Assembly (NCBI RefSeq): GCF_000383975.1
Contig: NZ_KB913018.1
Span: 124,001 to 188,000, forward strand
DNA: 64,000 nt
From: Natronorubrum tibetense GA33
GTDB taxonomy: Archaea > Halobacteriota > Halobacteria > Halobacteriales > Natrialbaceae
Direction of reading: 5' to 3'
Within the stretch, counting starts at the first letter, position 1; the number at the start of each line of letters is the position of its first letter. Below are positions 1 to 7,709 of this stretch, piece after piece. The notes below the pieces were generated by a model, which had not been told where the DNA came from, searched no databases, and worked only from the letters and a program-made list of their open reading frames with translations. Position numbers and translations under genes: made by a program.

Positions 1-1
1 C

Positions 2-580
2 AGTCTCGGCTTCATGACAGCACCTCAGGAGTTCGCCGAATCCGAGGACAACGTCGGAATGTACCGGCGGATATTCGAGCCGGTCGCGAACTACGGGCAG
101 CGCAAGGGGACACTGTACGTCGGGTCGGCTGGTAACGACGAGACGGACCTCCAGGGTGGCTGGCTCCGCCTCTGGAATGGGCTATCGGGCGTCATCGGCG
201 TCAGTGCCACCGGACCGAACGACAAACTCTCATTCTACTCGAACTGGGGGCGGAACGATGTCGATGTAGGCGCTCCGGGTGGTGGCTACGAAACCGAGCA
301 AAAGTCGCTTGACCCGGAGGCGAATGTCGAGTGGCCGTACCCGCTTAACCTCGTGTTTTCGACCTATCCCGGCGGGTACAACTGGTTAGCGGGGACATCG
401 ATGGCGGCTCCACAAGTCACCGGCCTCGCCGCCCTCGTGCGCGAACTTGACTCCGGTGCGAACCCACAACAGGTGCTCCAAGCCATCCGGCAGGGCGCGG
501 AGGTTGCGGACAACCGCGGTGATTCCGAGCTCGGAGCAGGACGGGTGAACGCCCTACAGGTGGTCGAGCGCTTCGACTAA
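2..580 (+). CDS. Subtilisin-like serine protease, C-terminal part (gene enters from left)
   Basis: The reading frame is open from the window edge, so the N-terminal part with the catalytic Asp and His lies outside. What is visible is the end of a peptidase S8 domain: a GSAGNDETD segment matching the region of the oxyanion-hole Asn, and the catalytic-serine motif GTSMAAPQVTG at about residue 130 of the visible part, followed by the usual helix (LAALVRELDSGANPQQVL) and a C-terminal GAGRVNALQVVERF. Haloarchaeal members (halolysins) are normally secreted; the signal peptide cannot be checked here. The family call is secure, the substrate is unknown. Confidence 0.9.
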   Translation, partial: SLGFMTAPQEFAESEDNVGMYRRIFEPVANYGQRKGTLYVGSAGNDETDLQGGWLRLWNGLSGVIGVSATGPNDKLSFYSNWGRNDVDVGAPGGGYETEQKSLDPEANVEWPYPLNLVFSTYPGGYNWLAGTSMAAPQVTGLAALVRELDSGANPQQVLQAIRQGAEVADNRGDSELGAGRVNALQVVERFD

Positions 581-644
581 CCGCTAACGCGGCCAGTAGC
601 CGGCAGGAGCGCCCCGTCCCCACCTTTTCTCCTCACCGTCGCAA

Positions 645-968
645 TTGATCGGCGATACCGCGGTCGAAGACCTCGACGCCGAACTGTTCCAACAGTGGTT
701 GGCAAGACTCATCGGGGAGTATGAGCGTGGCGAAACCAGTGCCACCGAGTTCGAACAGGAACTCGCCAGGCATATCGACGATCCGAACGCAGGGATCGAG
801 ATCATCGTGGAGGCGTTCACCGATGTCGATGCCGCAACGGCCACCGCGGTTGCCACCGAGTACCAGTCGCTCAACGATCTCGAGGCCACTGACCGGGCCC
901 GACTCGAGTCCGTCGCGGGCGTCGATCCGTCCACGGCGGACCTGCTTCTCGAGCGGCTGCACCAGTGA
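645..968 (+). CDS. Small acidic protein with helix-hairpin-helix-like C terminus
   Basis: This 107-residue frame begins at a TTG codon; the frame is open a little further upstream but has no ATG there. The composition is typical haloarchaeal (acidic, few Lys). It appears all-helical, and the last 30 residues (LESVAGVDPSTADLLLERL) resemble a helix-hairpin-helix turn. I do not recognise a named family. It follows the protease by 64 bases and could share its transcript. The start codon is uncertain. Confidence 0.45.
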   Translation: MIGDTAVEDLDAELFQQWLARLIGEYERGETSATEFEQELARHIDDPNAGIEIIVEAFTDVDAATATAVATEYQSLNDLEATDRARLESVAGVDPSTADLLLERLHQ

Positions 969-974
969 GTGACT

Positions 975-1095
975 CGTCCCGTCGGTCGAGTCGCATCTAC
1001 ATCACGGGTCGCTCGAGGCCAGCAAGTACAATCAGCAGGTCACAGTCAACAGCCTCGGGGCCAAGCCCCGTGGCATCCGCCTTGTCGATCTGTGA
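975..1095 (+). other. Protein-like remnant with GC-rich hairpin
   Basis: A frame beginning just after a stop reads as a plausible protein C terminus (YNQQVTVNSLGAKPRGIRL, ending in VDL and a TGA) but has no start of its own, so it may be the tail of a lost gene. It contains a perfect hairpin, CGGGGC-CAA-GCCCCG, at 1056-1070, which could be a terminator or the right-end hairpin of a lost IS1341-type element. Both readings are tentative. Confidence 0.25.
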
Positions 1096-1110
1096 ATCGT
1101 CCCTGCCGAA

Positions 1111-1119
1111 CTATTTTAT
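1111..1119 (+). promoter_or_regulatory. TATA-like box before the first toxin-antitoxin pair
   Basis: CTATTTTAT lies about 28 bases before the ATG at 1143. This is the spacing expected for an archaeal promoter giving a leaderless transcript. Confidence 0.5.
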
Positions 1120-1142
1120 CCGTGGCACTCGTTCAGCTAGCT

Positions 1143-1298
1143 ATGGGAGTCTATGCCGATGATGTGGCCGAATTTGCGCGCTCGGATGACGCCGACGATG
1201 CCGATCGGGAACCGTTAGGTGAGCGGCTTCGCGGCATGGCGTCCGAACTCGACGTGGATGCCGTCGATGAAGTCCGGAACCTCCGCGAGCGGACATGA
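1143..1298 (+). CDS. Small VapB-like antitoxin
   Basis: This 51-residue acidic protein (MGVYADDVAEFARSDD at its start, VRNLRERT at its end) overlaps the following PIN-domain gene by four bases (ATGA), the standard arrangement of haloarchaeal VapBC pairs. No DNA-binding fold is evident in so short a protein. The ATG at 1143 is preferred over upstream codons because a TATA-like box lies 28 bases before it. Identity rests mainly on position and size. Confidence 0.6.
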   Translation: MGVYADDVAEFARSDDADDADREPLGERLRGMASELDVDAVDEVRNLRERT

Positions 1299-1687
1299 GG
1301 CTCTTTCTCGATACGAACCTCTTCGTCGCTGCCGTCACCGACGAACCGGAAACGGGAGCAATCGCTGCGGACTTACTGAGCGCCGACCACGAGTTGCTGA
1401 CGTAGACGCTCAACCTCATGGAACTGCGAACCGTATTGACGAAAAAACAGCGCCTCGAACTGTCTCGGGCGAACGCCATTCAGACCGAGATTACACAAGA
1501 CGTCTCCGTGGTCATCCCCGATGCATCCGATATGATGAATGCGAATCGCCTGCAGCAGGAGACGCTGCTGTATCCGCTCGATTGCTTGATTCTCGCGTGT
1601 GCACAGGGACATGACGCTGACCTCGTCTCGTTCGATTCCGAACTGCAGGACGTCGCTGCCCTATCCTCGGACGAGCTCGTCGATTGA
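1295..1687 (+). pseudogene. vapC: VapC-type PIN-domain toxin interrupted by an in-frame TAG
   Basis: Translation from the ATG at 1295 gives MRLFLDTNLFVAAV, the first conserved Asp of a PIN nuclease. It then runs into an amber codon at 1403-1405 (codon 37) and continues in the same frame with LNLMELRTVLTKK (conserved Glu) and LDCLILACAQGHDADLVSFD (the distal acidic residues). Nothing but that codon is wrong with the gene: length (130 codons), acidic residues and overlap with the antitoxin are all intact. Either it is a recently inactivated tRNA/rRNA-cleaving toxin, or the stop is a sequencing error. An internal ATG at 1418 could make an N-truncated product lacking the first Asp. Confidence 0.85.
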
Positions 1688-1736
1688 GCCGGTACAGCCG
1701 CCACTTATATGCAGTACCCTCAATTTCAGTGGTTTA

Positions 1737-3116
1737 CTATGAGTCAGTGACATCACTCAAGTTGAATAATTGGAGATCGTCACGCTCGGACACGGTTTCC
1801 TGTACAGATTGGGTCGCGCCACTCCGTGTGAACAACGCGTATTCCGTGTCAACTCCGCCGGAGTCCGGCGTCCAGCGAATCTCCGACGCGTGGTCTTCAA
1901 GTGAGGACAGCGCACGGTAATCCAGTGGCGAGTTCGTGAACTTGCACTCTCCCACGACCATTGTTCCGTCTGTGGTGAACCCGACAACATCCACTTCATG
2001 TTCCTTGTACCACCAGCGGCCGATATCGAGGAACAGCTTCTCTGAATACAGACGTGGGAGGGCATCCTGGCAAAGCGTTTCGAACTCTTGACTGACGAAA
2101 TCATGGAGTTCTGGTTCGATAACTGCTTCGTAGGCACCCTCACCTAGACGGTCGTATCGATCTTCTTTGCCGTAGACGAAACGGAACCAGAAGCGAAAAA
2201 GTGGATCCAGGAGTCGGTAGCGTCCGCGGCGTGACTTCGCTTTCTCCTCGGTGATCGGAACTTCTCGTTCAATGAGCCGCAACCGCTCTAACTTCTGAGT
2301 ATAGGTCGAGATTTGCTTCCCGTCGATTCCAACCGTTTGGGCGATTTCGTTCGATGTTGTCTTCCCCGCAGCTAGTGCGGTGAGAATCGCGAAGTACCGA
2401 TTCGGGTCTGTGAGTTCGGTCCGGAGGACGTATTCTGGTTCGTTGTGAAGATATCCTTTCTGAGAGAGCACCTCCTTCGTGAGGACTGTTCCAAGATCCT
2501 GATTGAGATCGATACCGTCGAGATAGTATGGTACACCGCCAAAAATTCCCCACGTGAAAACACGCTCTTCGGGGGAGTAATCGTCCGGGACAAACGCTTG
2601 TGCAGCGGCGAAGTCGAGCGGTCGGAGATCAAGTTTCTCGGTGAAGCGCCCGTACAGAGGACTGTTCCCAAGAAGCGTCGCTTCTTCCATCATGCTGATC
2701 GATGAGCCAACCAGAATGAGTGTTCCCGCTGTATTTTGGAACCGCTGGTCCCATAATCGCTGAATGACCGAGGGAAGGCTCTCGTCAGCGTCGATCAGAT
2801 AGGGAAATTCGTCGAGGACGACAATCCCGTCTTGATCGCCGAGATACCCCAGGAGCGCTTCCCAGTTCTGCTTGATATCCGTGATTCCTGGAAACGTGTC
2901 GGCAGCGACGTCGACGAACTCGTCGAGTTGTATCTGTGACGTGGTTTCTGTAGCCTGGTAGACGACGGCATCATCGCGCTCGGCAAGCGAGTGCTGGACG
3001 AGTTGTGTTTTCCCAAGGCGCCGCCGGCCGAAGATGACGACCATCTCAGCGTCGTCGGAATCGTAGCACCTGCGGAGCCGTGAGAGCTCATCTTCCCGGT
3101 TGACGAAGCGCTCCAT
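1737..3116 (-). CDS. Archaeal AAA-type ATPase with C-terminal DUF234 nuclease-like domain
   Basis: This 459-residue protein has a Walker A motif GRRRLGKT at residues 30-37, Walker B (VVLDEF) near residues 99-104 and a sensor strand LILVGSS near 133-139. A winged-helix segment follows (TSNEIAQTVGIDGKQISTY). The C-terminal domain carries EVDVV (374-378) and GECKF (389-393), a PD-(D/E)XK-type signature as known for DUF234. The family (Arch_ATPase plus DUF234) is widespread in archaea, often in mobile or defence-rich DNA; its biological role is not established. The gene is alone on its strand, with no operon partner visible. Confidence 0.88.
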   Translation of the reverse strand: MERFVNREDELSRLRRCYDSDDAEMVVIFGRRRLGKTQLVQHSLAERDDAVVYQATETTSQIQLDEFVDVAADTFPGITDIKQNWEALLGYLGDQDGIVVLDEFPYLIDADESLPSVIQRLWDQRFQNTAGTLILVGSSISMMEEATLLGNSPLYGRFTEKLDLRPLDFAAAQAFVPDDYSPEERVFTWGIFGGVPYYLDGIDLNQDLGTVLTKEVLSQKGYLHNEPEYVLRTELTDPNRYFAILTALAAGKTTSNEIAQTVGIDGKQISTYTQKLERLRLIEREVPITEEKAKSRRGRYRLLDPLFRFWFRFVYGKEDRYDRLGEGAYEAVIEPELHDFVSQEFETLCQDALPRLYSEKLFLDIGRWWYKEHEVDVVGFTTDGTMVVGECKFTNSPLDYRALSSLEDHASEIRWTPDSGGVDTEYALFTRSGATQSVQETVSERDDLQLFNLSDVTDS

Positions 3117-3120
3117 ATCT

Positions 3121-3400
3121 CTATGTTATCCCGCCAGAGGATAATACTTCCGAGTAGCCTATTCTGAAATAGGCTATTCTAAAATTGGTTAGTCGGTTCC
3201 CTGCTGGCAAAAACAATGGGTGGGGGTCACCGACGCCGAGGATAGGAGCAACGGCGGTTTGGCGCAGCCAGCAGTCCGCTTGCTCGACAAACACACCGGC
3301 GTAGTAGCCGGCCGAGAACAGGTCGCCGACTGCAAACCGTGATATCCCAACGCCCGGGAATCCTACCACTTCAGCCGTAGGAGGACGTCAATATTCGTAG
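3121..3400 (-). pseudogene. Decayed fragment resembling a medium-chain alcohol dehydrogenase
   Basis: On the minus strand a frame reads AEVVGFPGVGISRFAVGDLF, close to the GEVV-VG-GVSRFAVGDRV pattern of zinc-dependent medium-chain dehydrogenases, then loses similarity. Just upstream in the same frame is another protein-like end (VQHYGRFRDAPWYYEY then stop). Neither piece has a start or a complete domain. I read this 370-base gap as scar sequence. Confidence 0.3.
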
Positions 3401-3484
3401 TACCACGGCGCATCTCGGAATCGCCCGTAGTGCTGGACGGTCGCGGATCGTTCGGGTCGACGCCGTTGTTTTCGTCAGTCGTCG

Positions 3485-3850
3485 TCAATACGTTTCTACG
3501 TCGATTGCGTCGACGCGTTCGAACTCGTCGACGTTTCGGGTGAGGACAGTCGCGTCCGAACGGGTTGCAGCGGTCCCCGCAATCAGAACGTCGATTGCAC
3601 CGATCGGTTCGCCACGGTCGAGAAGGTCGTGTTGGATGTCGAGCGCACGCTGTGCGGCTCGAGAATCAAACGGAACTTCATCAATCTGGTCGGTCACACG
3701 GTCAAACGTCGGCTTGTGCCGTTGGCTGTCGCCTCGGAGTCCGACGCCGACCTCGAAGACCGTGAGTGACGAAATTGCGACTGGATCTTCCCCGTCGACT
3801 AGTGCCTCAAGCTTGTCGACGGCGTCGGAGTCGCTACGAACGAGGTCATT
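3485..3850 (-). pseudogene. vapC: VapC-type PIN domain, 3' part, separated from its start by a TnpB element
   Basis: The frame NDLVRSDSDAVDKLEALVDG...SLTVFEVGVGL...GAIDVLIAGTAA is a PIN domain missing its first strand and first Asp. The missing start is found 1.4 kb away at 5282-5259, beyond an IS200/IS605-type element: MLLDSTFV joins directly to NDLVRSDSDAV. The second and third acidic residues (Glu in VFEV, Asp in AIDVL) are present. The present frame could start from a TTG inside the element but would lack the first catalytic Asp. Confidence 0.85.
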
Positions 3851-3980
3851 CAACTGATACGGTAGCGCGGAGTCCCCTTCCTTAAGGAACGAGCAAAGCG
3901 AGTGAGTAGGGAGGGGAGGAGTGCGTTCGTATAAATCACAAACACTAATCTTTAACTAGCCACACGATCACATTGAAACT

Positions 3981-5237
3981 GTGGCAGACGGCTATGTGCG
4001 TCGGACGGCAATCACTCGTCTCGAAGTCACTGACGAGCAACGCGACCTTCTCGAAGATACCATCTCCGAGTGGAAGCGTGGTTGCCAAATCGCCACTGAC
4101 ATGGCGTGGAAAAAATGCAACGCTAAAAGCGACGTGCAACCCCTCGCCTACGCTGACGTACGCGAACAAACCGACCTCGGTAGTCAGCACGCGATTCTCG
4201 CCACCCACCAAGCGGCCCAAGCTATCACCGGCTGTATCGAACGCCGGTCCAAAGGCAAGAAGGTAAGCAAGCCAACTTTCACTGCACCCACAGTGAAGTA
4301 CGATACCCGGACCATGACGTTGTTCGAGGACGATACCGTGTCGCTCTCCACAACGGAGAGCAGAGTCCGATGTCAGCTTGCTCTCCCCGACGCCGACGAT
4401 GGCTACCAACGGCAGTATCTCAATTCAGACACATGGAGCATCACGGAAAGTACGCTCACCGCCCGTGCCGGCGACTACTTCTTGCATATCGGCTTCCGCC
4501 GACACAAGAACGATGCTGAGAGGAACACCGCCGAGGACGGAACGGTCCTCGGGGTTGACCTTGGTATCGAAAACCTCGCTGTCACCAGCACCGCCTACTT
4601 CTTCAGCGGACGGGAGCTAACCCATAACCTCCGTGAGTTTGAGAAAGTGCGTGGTGGACTCCAACAGACCGGAACGCGAAGCGCCCACCGGACGCTCGAA
4701 CAATCGAGTGGCCGGGAACTCCGGTACGTCCGGGACGTGCTACACCGGGCGTCGAATGCAATTGTGGACGAAGCACTTCGGTATGAGTGCGACGTGATCG
4801 CATTCGAGGACCTGACAGACATCCGTGATCGCATAGGCGCATCGTGGGGACACAAATGGGCGTTCAGAACGCTGTACGAACAGGTGGAGTACAAGGCCAA
4901 AGCGATGGGCGTTTTGGTGAAGCAAGTTGGTTCAGCCTACACATCGAAACGGTGCGCCGAGTGTGGGTTCACGGCAGACGAGAATCGTCCGGCACGCAAT
5001 GACTTCCACTGTGTGAAGTGCGAGTCGGGGGCGAACGCAGATTACAACGCAGCGAAGAACATCGGAATGCGGTATGTCCGTCGAGGCCAACAGTCGTCTC
5101 GGCGGACGGGCAACAGTCAGCTTGCCCTGAAGTCTGGAACGGTGACGCCAAGTGGCGGATTCACCGCCCACCCGGAAGGGTCTGAGGCCGAGTTCATGGA
5201 CAAACCCCACCCTCCACGAGCGAACCCGTCAGGGTGA
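3981..5237 (+). CDS. tnpB: TnpB, RNA-guided nuclease of an IS1341-type element
   Basis: This 418-residue protein starts at GTG 3981. The RuvC-like catalytic residues are all present: Asp193 in VLGVDLGIENLAV, Glu276 in VIAFEDL and Asp354 in ANADYNAAKNIG. The target nucleic-acid-binding zinc ribbon is CAECG/CVKCE (Cys325, 328, 344, 347). TnpB proteins are known to be omega-RNA-guided DNA nucleases related to Cas12. The final 40 or so codons overlap the predicted omega RNA and right end, which explains the Pro/Gly-rich C terminus. The protein looks catalytically intact. Confidence 0.92.
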   Translation: MADGYVRRTAITRLEVTDEQRDLLEDTISEWKRGCQIATDMAWKKCNAKSDVQPLAYADVREQTDLGSQHAILATHQAAQAITGCIERRSKGKKVSKPTFTAPTVKYDTRTMTLFEDDTVSLSTTESRVRCQLALPDADDGYQRQYLNSDTWSITESTLTARAGDYFLHIGFRRHKNDAERNTAEDGTVLGVDLGIENLAVTSTAYFFSGRELTHNLREFEKVRGGLQQTGTRSAHRTLEQSSGRELRYVRDVLHRASNAIVDEALRYECDVIAFEDLTDIRDRIGASWGHKWAFRTLYEQVEYKAKAMGVLVKQVGSAYTSKRCAECGFTADENRPARNDFHCVKCESGANADYNAAKNIGMRYVRRGQQSSRRTGNSQLALKSGTVTPSGGFTAHPEGSEAEFMDKPHPPRANPSG

Positions 5238-5258
5238 GCGAAGTAGGGTGGAGTAGTT
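5100..5258 (+). ncRNA. Predicted omega RNA (reRNA) scaffold overlapping the tnpB 3' end
   Basis: In characterised TnpB elements the guide RNA is made from the 3' end of tnpB through the right end, and the guide is the flanking DNA immediately beyond. Here the right-end stem (5207-5213 with 5245-5251) and an inner hairpin (5224-5227 with 5232-5235) fit that layout. The guide would then be the vapC start region beginning at 5259. The 5' limit is arbitrary. The call is by analogy; no transcript can be seen from sequence. Confidence 0.5.
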
Positions 5259-5282
5259 GACAAATGTCGAATCGAGAAGCAT
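5259..5282 (-). pseudogene. vapC: 5' end of the interrupted vapC (first eight codons)
   Basis: The ATG at 5282-5280 lies six bases after the stop of the antitoxin gene and encodes MLLDSTFV, the first strand and first Asp of a PIN domain. The TnpB element follows directly. Joined to the fragment at 3850-3485 it gives a normal PIN toxin of about 130 residues. Confidence 0.82.
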
Positions 5283-5288
5283 CCGTCG

Positions 5289-5660
5289 TTACGCCCCGCT
5301 CGTGTTCGATGCGTCCATTTCCTGATTGAACGACTCACGCCACTCCTGCGAGCGCTCACGGGCGGCTGCCGCCTCGTCCTCGTCGAGCATCCCGACGAGG
5401 TCACGCAACGGCTCGGCGGGCGCAGAACTCTCGTCGCCCTGATCAGTAGCTGCCCACCACACTTTCGCCTTCGCACCGACATCCATGCTCTCGAGGCGGC
5501 CCTCTTCGCGAAGGGCTTTCAGGCGGGTGAGGGCGGTTCGACGGCTGATCGGTAGCTGTTCTGCGACGCCACTGGTCGTAAGAACGGGCGTCTCTGCAGT
5601 ATCGAACACTGCCACGATCTCGTCATCGTCGACGCGTGGCTTCCTACCAAATTGTGACAT
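5289..5660 (-). CDS. Winged-helix antitoxin/repressor of the interrupted vapC
   Basis: This 123-residue protein has an N-terminal winged-helix fold (DDEIVAVFDTAETPVLTTSG, then VAEQLPISRRTALTRLKALR and a GRLES wing). It ends in an acidic helical tail (LVGMLDEDEAAAARERSQEW) of the sort that wraps a toxin. It ends seven bases before the vapC start, so the pair formed a two-gene toxin-antitoxin operon before insertion. A GAATATTC box about 30 bases upstream of the ATG could be its TATA element. The antitoxin role is inferred from position and layout. Confidence 0.7.
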   Translation of the reverse strand: MSQFGRKPRVDDDEIVAVFDTAETPVLTTSGVAEQLPISRRTALTRLKALREEGRLESMDVGAKAKVWWAATDQGDESSAPAEPLRDLVGMLDEDEAAAARERSQEWRESFNQEMDASNTSGA

Positions 5661-6021
5661 AGATAGGAGTTCGGGCCGTAGGATGTTGAATATTCCCGCT
5701 AAAGGAAGTAATAGTCAGATACGGGCGTTTCATACGCTGAAGATAGTAGATATATATTTCGTATCGTGAGAACCCTGCCTTCACGATTCTATCCACACAA
5801 CAGTAGGGAGTCCCAGCCCTATAGGGCGGGCGTGAATCTGTGGACACCCGTCGTCGTCGGACACAGCTGCAACTCCGTCCTCTGACTACACTGTCGAGAG
5901 ACTGTTCGAGAGGTGTACCAAAAGCTATCCACTCCACCAACCAACCGCTTCGCGTCCATTCTCAGGTATTGCTGTGAGAGCTATGGCCTCTCTCGAGGGA
6001 TCTGTTAGGGGCTGTCCATGG
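5661..6021. other. Intergenic region with an orphan right-end-like hairpin
   Basis: No gene is supportable here. The first 35 bases hold the antitoxin promoter. At about 5800-5845 a segment with GCCCT-ATA-GGGC in a GTAGGGAGTCCCA context resembles the right-end hairpin of haloarchaeal IS1341-type elements, but no tnpB is attached. The rest is featureless to my reading. Confidence 0.3.
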
Positions 6022-6900
6022 TTAGCCGAGGACGCCAGCTGTCTCCGGAGTGTCCGCTGCAGTCGATGTTTCACCCGGAATCTCAGCATCCACAGGGAGG
6101 ATCAACCGGCGCTCTGTATACTCAAGGCCATTCTTGCGCTCGTTTTGTTTCCGGATCGCAACTCGGTGTTTGGAGAGATCGAGCATGGCATCGATCGTCC
6201 GCGAGACGAGTTTCTTTGCGTAGGTCTCACTCGTCCCGGGCTCTTGGCGACGGATCCAGTGTTTCAGATCGCTCGCTTTGATGTAGTCCTTGATCCCCTT
6301 GCCGCCCGTCTCCCACGGATTATCTCCGATGCTCGAGTCAGTTCGTGCTTTCCAGAGCGTTGCAGCCAACCGAGTTGGCAGTGCGTTGGTCGTCGACTGC
6401 AACATATCGTCATCCATCCGTGCGAGTTGCTGGATCGGCAGGAGATCACCATACGCCAGCGAAACGGTACCGTTATCGAGTGGATCTGCACTCTCGGGAA
6501 GTCGGAAGTACGTCTGTCCATCGTCTTTCGTGAATTTCTCGAGGTGATCACCTGAGACCTCGATTTCGTGTTCGTCAACGGTCTCCGTCTGGAGATGGGC
6601 GCCCTTCTCGAGTTCGCGTGACTGGAGCTCCTCGATTCGGTCTTTGTTCGTACCGGCTTTGTTCAACGCTGCGTCGACGGCCTTCTCACAGCGCGTGCGT
6701 TCGCGTTCACACTCCTCGAGTTTCTCTCTGAGCGTGGTCGTTGTCTCTTCGAGTCGGTCACGGTCGCGCTCGAGATCGTCGATACGGTCATCTTTGGCAT
6801 CGAGTTCCGTCTCGAGGTGGTCGATACGGTCGCGAAGGCAGGCGAGTTCGTCAGCGAACTGTTCGTGTGTCGGTGTGGTGTCTGTGTTCTCAGTGGTCAT
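6022..6900 (-). CDS. Coiled-coil protein of unknown function (last gene of accessory operon)
   Basis: This 292-residue protein has three parts. Residues 1-15 are Thr-rich. Residues 15-100 form a long charged coiled coil (DRIDHLETELDAKDDRIDDL and onward). The C-terminal part of about 180 residues includes SLAYGDLLPIQQLARMDDDM and a basic helical region (YAKKLVSRTIDAML). The C-terminal layout could bind DNA, but no named domain is recognised. It is the last of a series of same-strand genes starting at 10113, after a 197-base gap, so it may have its own promoter. Homologous arrangements occur on haloarchaeal plasmids and integrated elements (general knowledge, not checked here). Confidence 0.7.
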   Translation of the reverse strand: MTTENTDTTPTHEQFADELACLRDRIDHLETELDAKDDRIDDLERDRDRLEETTTTLREKLEECERERTRCEKAVDAALNKAGTNKDRIEELQSRELEKGAHLQTETVDEHEIEVSGDHLEKFTKDDGQTYFRLPESADPLDNGTVSLAYGDLLPIQQLARMDDDMLQSTTNALPTRLAATLWKARTDSSIGDNPWETGGKGIKDYIKASDLKHWIRRQEPGTSETYAKKLVSRTIDAMLDLSKHRVAIRKQNERKNGLEYTERRLILPVDAEIPGETSTAADTPETAGVLG

Positions 6901-7097
6901 CGGATTGGAATGGGAGTGCTGGTGCTCAGTGAATCGATCAACGGGCGTACAACGGCGGTTATAGACGGGGTCGTGGCCTCGAAAGCGGGCCCTTCAGCGA
7001 TTACAGGACAACACGTCTGTCTGAACCCCTAGCTCTCGCTGGAAGCGGGGCGGACCAGCTACGGCCGTGTTGTGGTTACCGTCTCAGAACAGCCGAC

Positions 7098-7709
7098 TTA
7101 TTCATCCCCTCCATCGACAGGCCCGTCTTCAGCCTCGTCCTCGATTGGCTGATACCGATGCATTCGATCCTTAGGCTCGAAGCCCGGAACATAGCTGAAA
7201 GGGTTCTCGGTGTTGAAGTGGAACATCAATGGAAGTGTGCCACGACCTTCCCGCGCGGTGTGTTGTGCTGGGTAGTCGAAGAGATCGTGTGTTGGCGCGC
7301 TAACGCTTGGTGCTGGAAGCGCACCACGGTGAAGATCCGAGAGGGTGAGAACCCTGACTTCCCAGTTCCGAGCGATACGGCGAGCCTCTTCAGTCAGGGT
7401 TGTCGTATGACACAGAACGGGCATCGCACGACAGGTGAACGCGAGCATACACAGTCTGTAGACGACATCTGCCGTGACGGGACGACTCTCCCAGTCTTTG
7501 CATTCGGCAAGCAGCCAATCAGACGGCTTTCGGGGCTTCTTGTTTCGTCTGGCGACGACGTCAACCTCGAGATTGTAGACCGTCTCGCGCATTTCTGCAC
7601 GGTAGCCCCACCGCTGGAAGGCACGCTGGAGTTGATACTCGAGCCAGCGTCCATCACCATTCCCGCGGCCTTCGATCTCCTCGCGGGGGAACTTCTCTTT
7701 GTTAGTCAT
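7098..7709 (-). CDS. Mrr-like restriction-endonuclease-fold protein
   Basis: From the ATG at 7709 the protein is 203 residues. The nuclease core is visible: Glu24 in RWLEYQLQRAFQRWGY, Asp50 in YNLEVDVVARR and the E-x-K pair in LLAECKDWE (Glu69, Lys71), followed by ADVVYRLCMLAFTC. This is the PD-(D/E)XK pattern of Mrr/RecB-like enzymes. The C-terminal 90 residues are less ordered. The start overlaps the preceding gene by eight bases; an ATG at 7721 is also possible. It is the only gene of this operon with a recognisable catalytic domain, and the call of nuclease is by motif only. Confidence 0.72.
   Translation of the reverse strand: MTNKEKFPREEIEGRGNGDGRWLEYQLQRAFQRWGYRAEMRETVYNLEVDVVARRNKKPRKPSDWLLAECKDWESRPVTADVVYRLCMLAFTCRAMPVLCHTTTLTEEARRIARNWEVRVLTLSDLHRGALPAPSVSAPTHDLFDYPAQHTAREGRGTLPLMFHFNTENPFSYVPGFEPKDRMHRYQPIEDEAEDGPVDGGDE

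Larger units (their letters stand above)
3851..5258 (+). mobile_element. IS200/IS605-superfamily element, IS1341 type (tnpB only), inserted in vapC
   Basis: The borders can be read from the interrupted gene. Removing 3851-5258 (or equivalently 3849-5256, because TT occurs at both edges) restores an uninterrupted PIN-toxin frame. There is no target duplication, as expected for IS200/IS605 single-strand transposition. The left end has a 9-base-pair stem (CCCCTTCCT at 3874-3882 with AGGGAGGGG at 3908-3916, one G-T pair). The right end has CCACCCT at 5207-5213 with AGGGTGG at 5245-5251, enclosing ACCC/GGGT. There is no tnpA, so mobility would need a transposase supplied in trans. Length 1408 bases. 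Confidence 0.85.

Noticed and set aside
5974-6555. 193-residue plus-strand frame
   Set aside because: It overlaps the coiled-coil gene on the other strand and has atypical Cys/Arg-rich composition.
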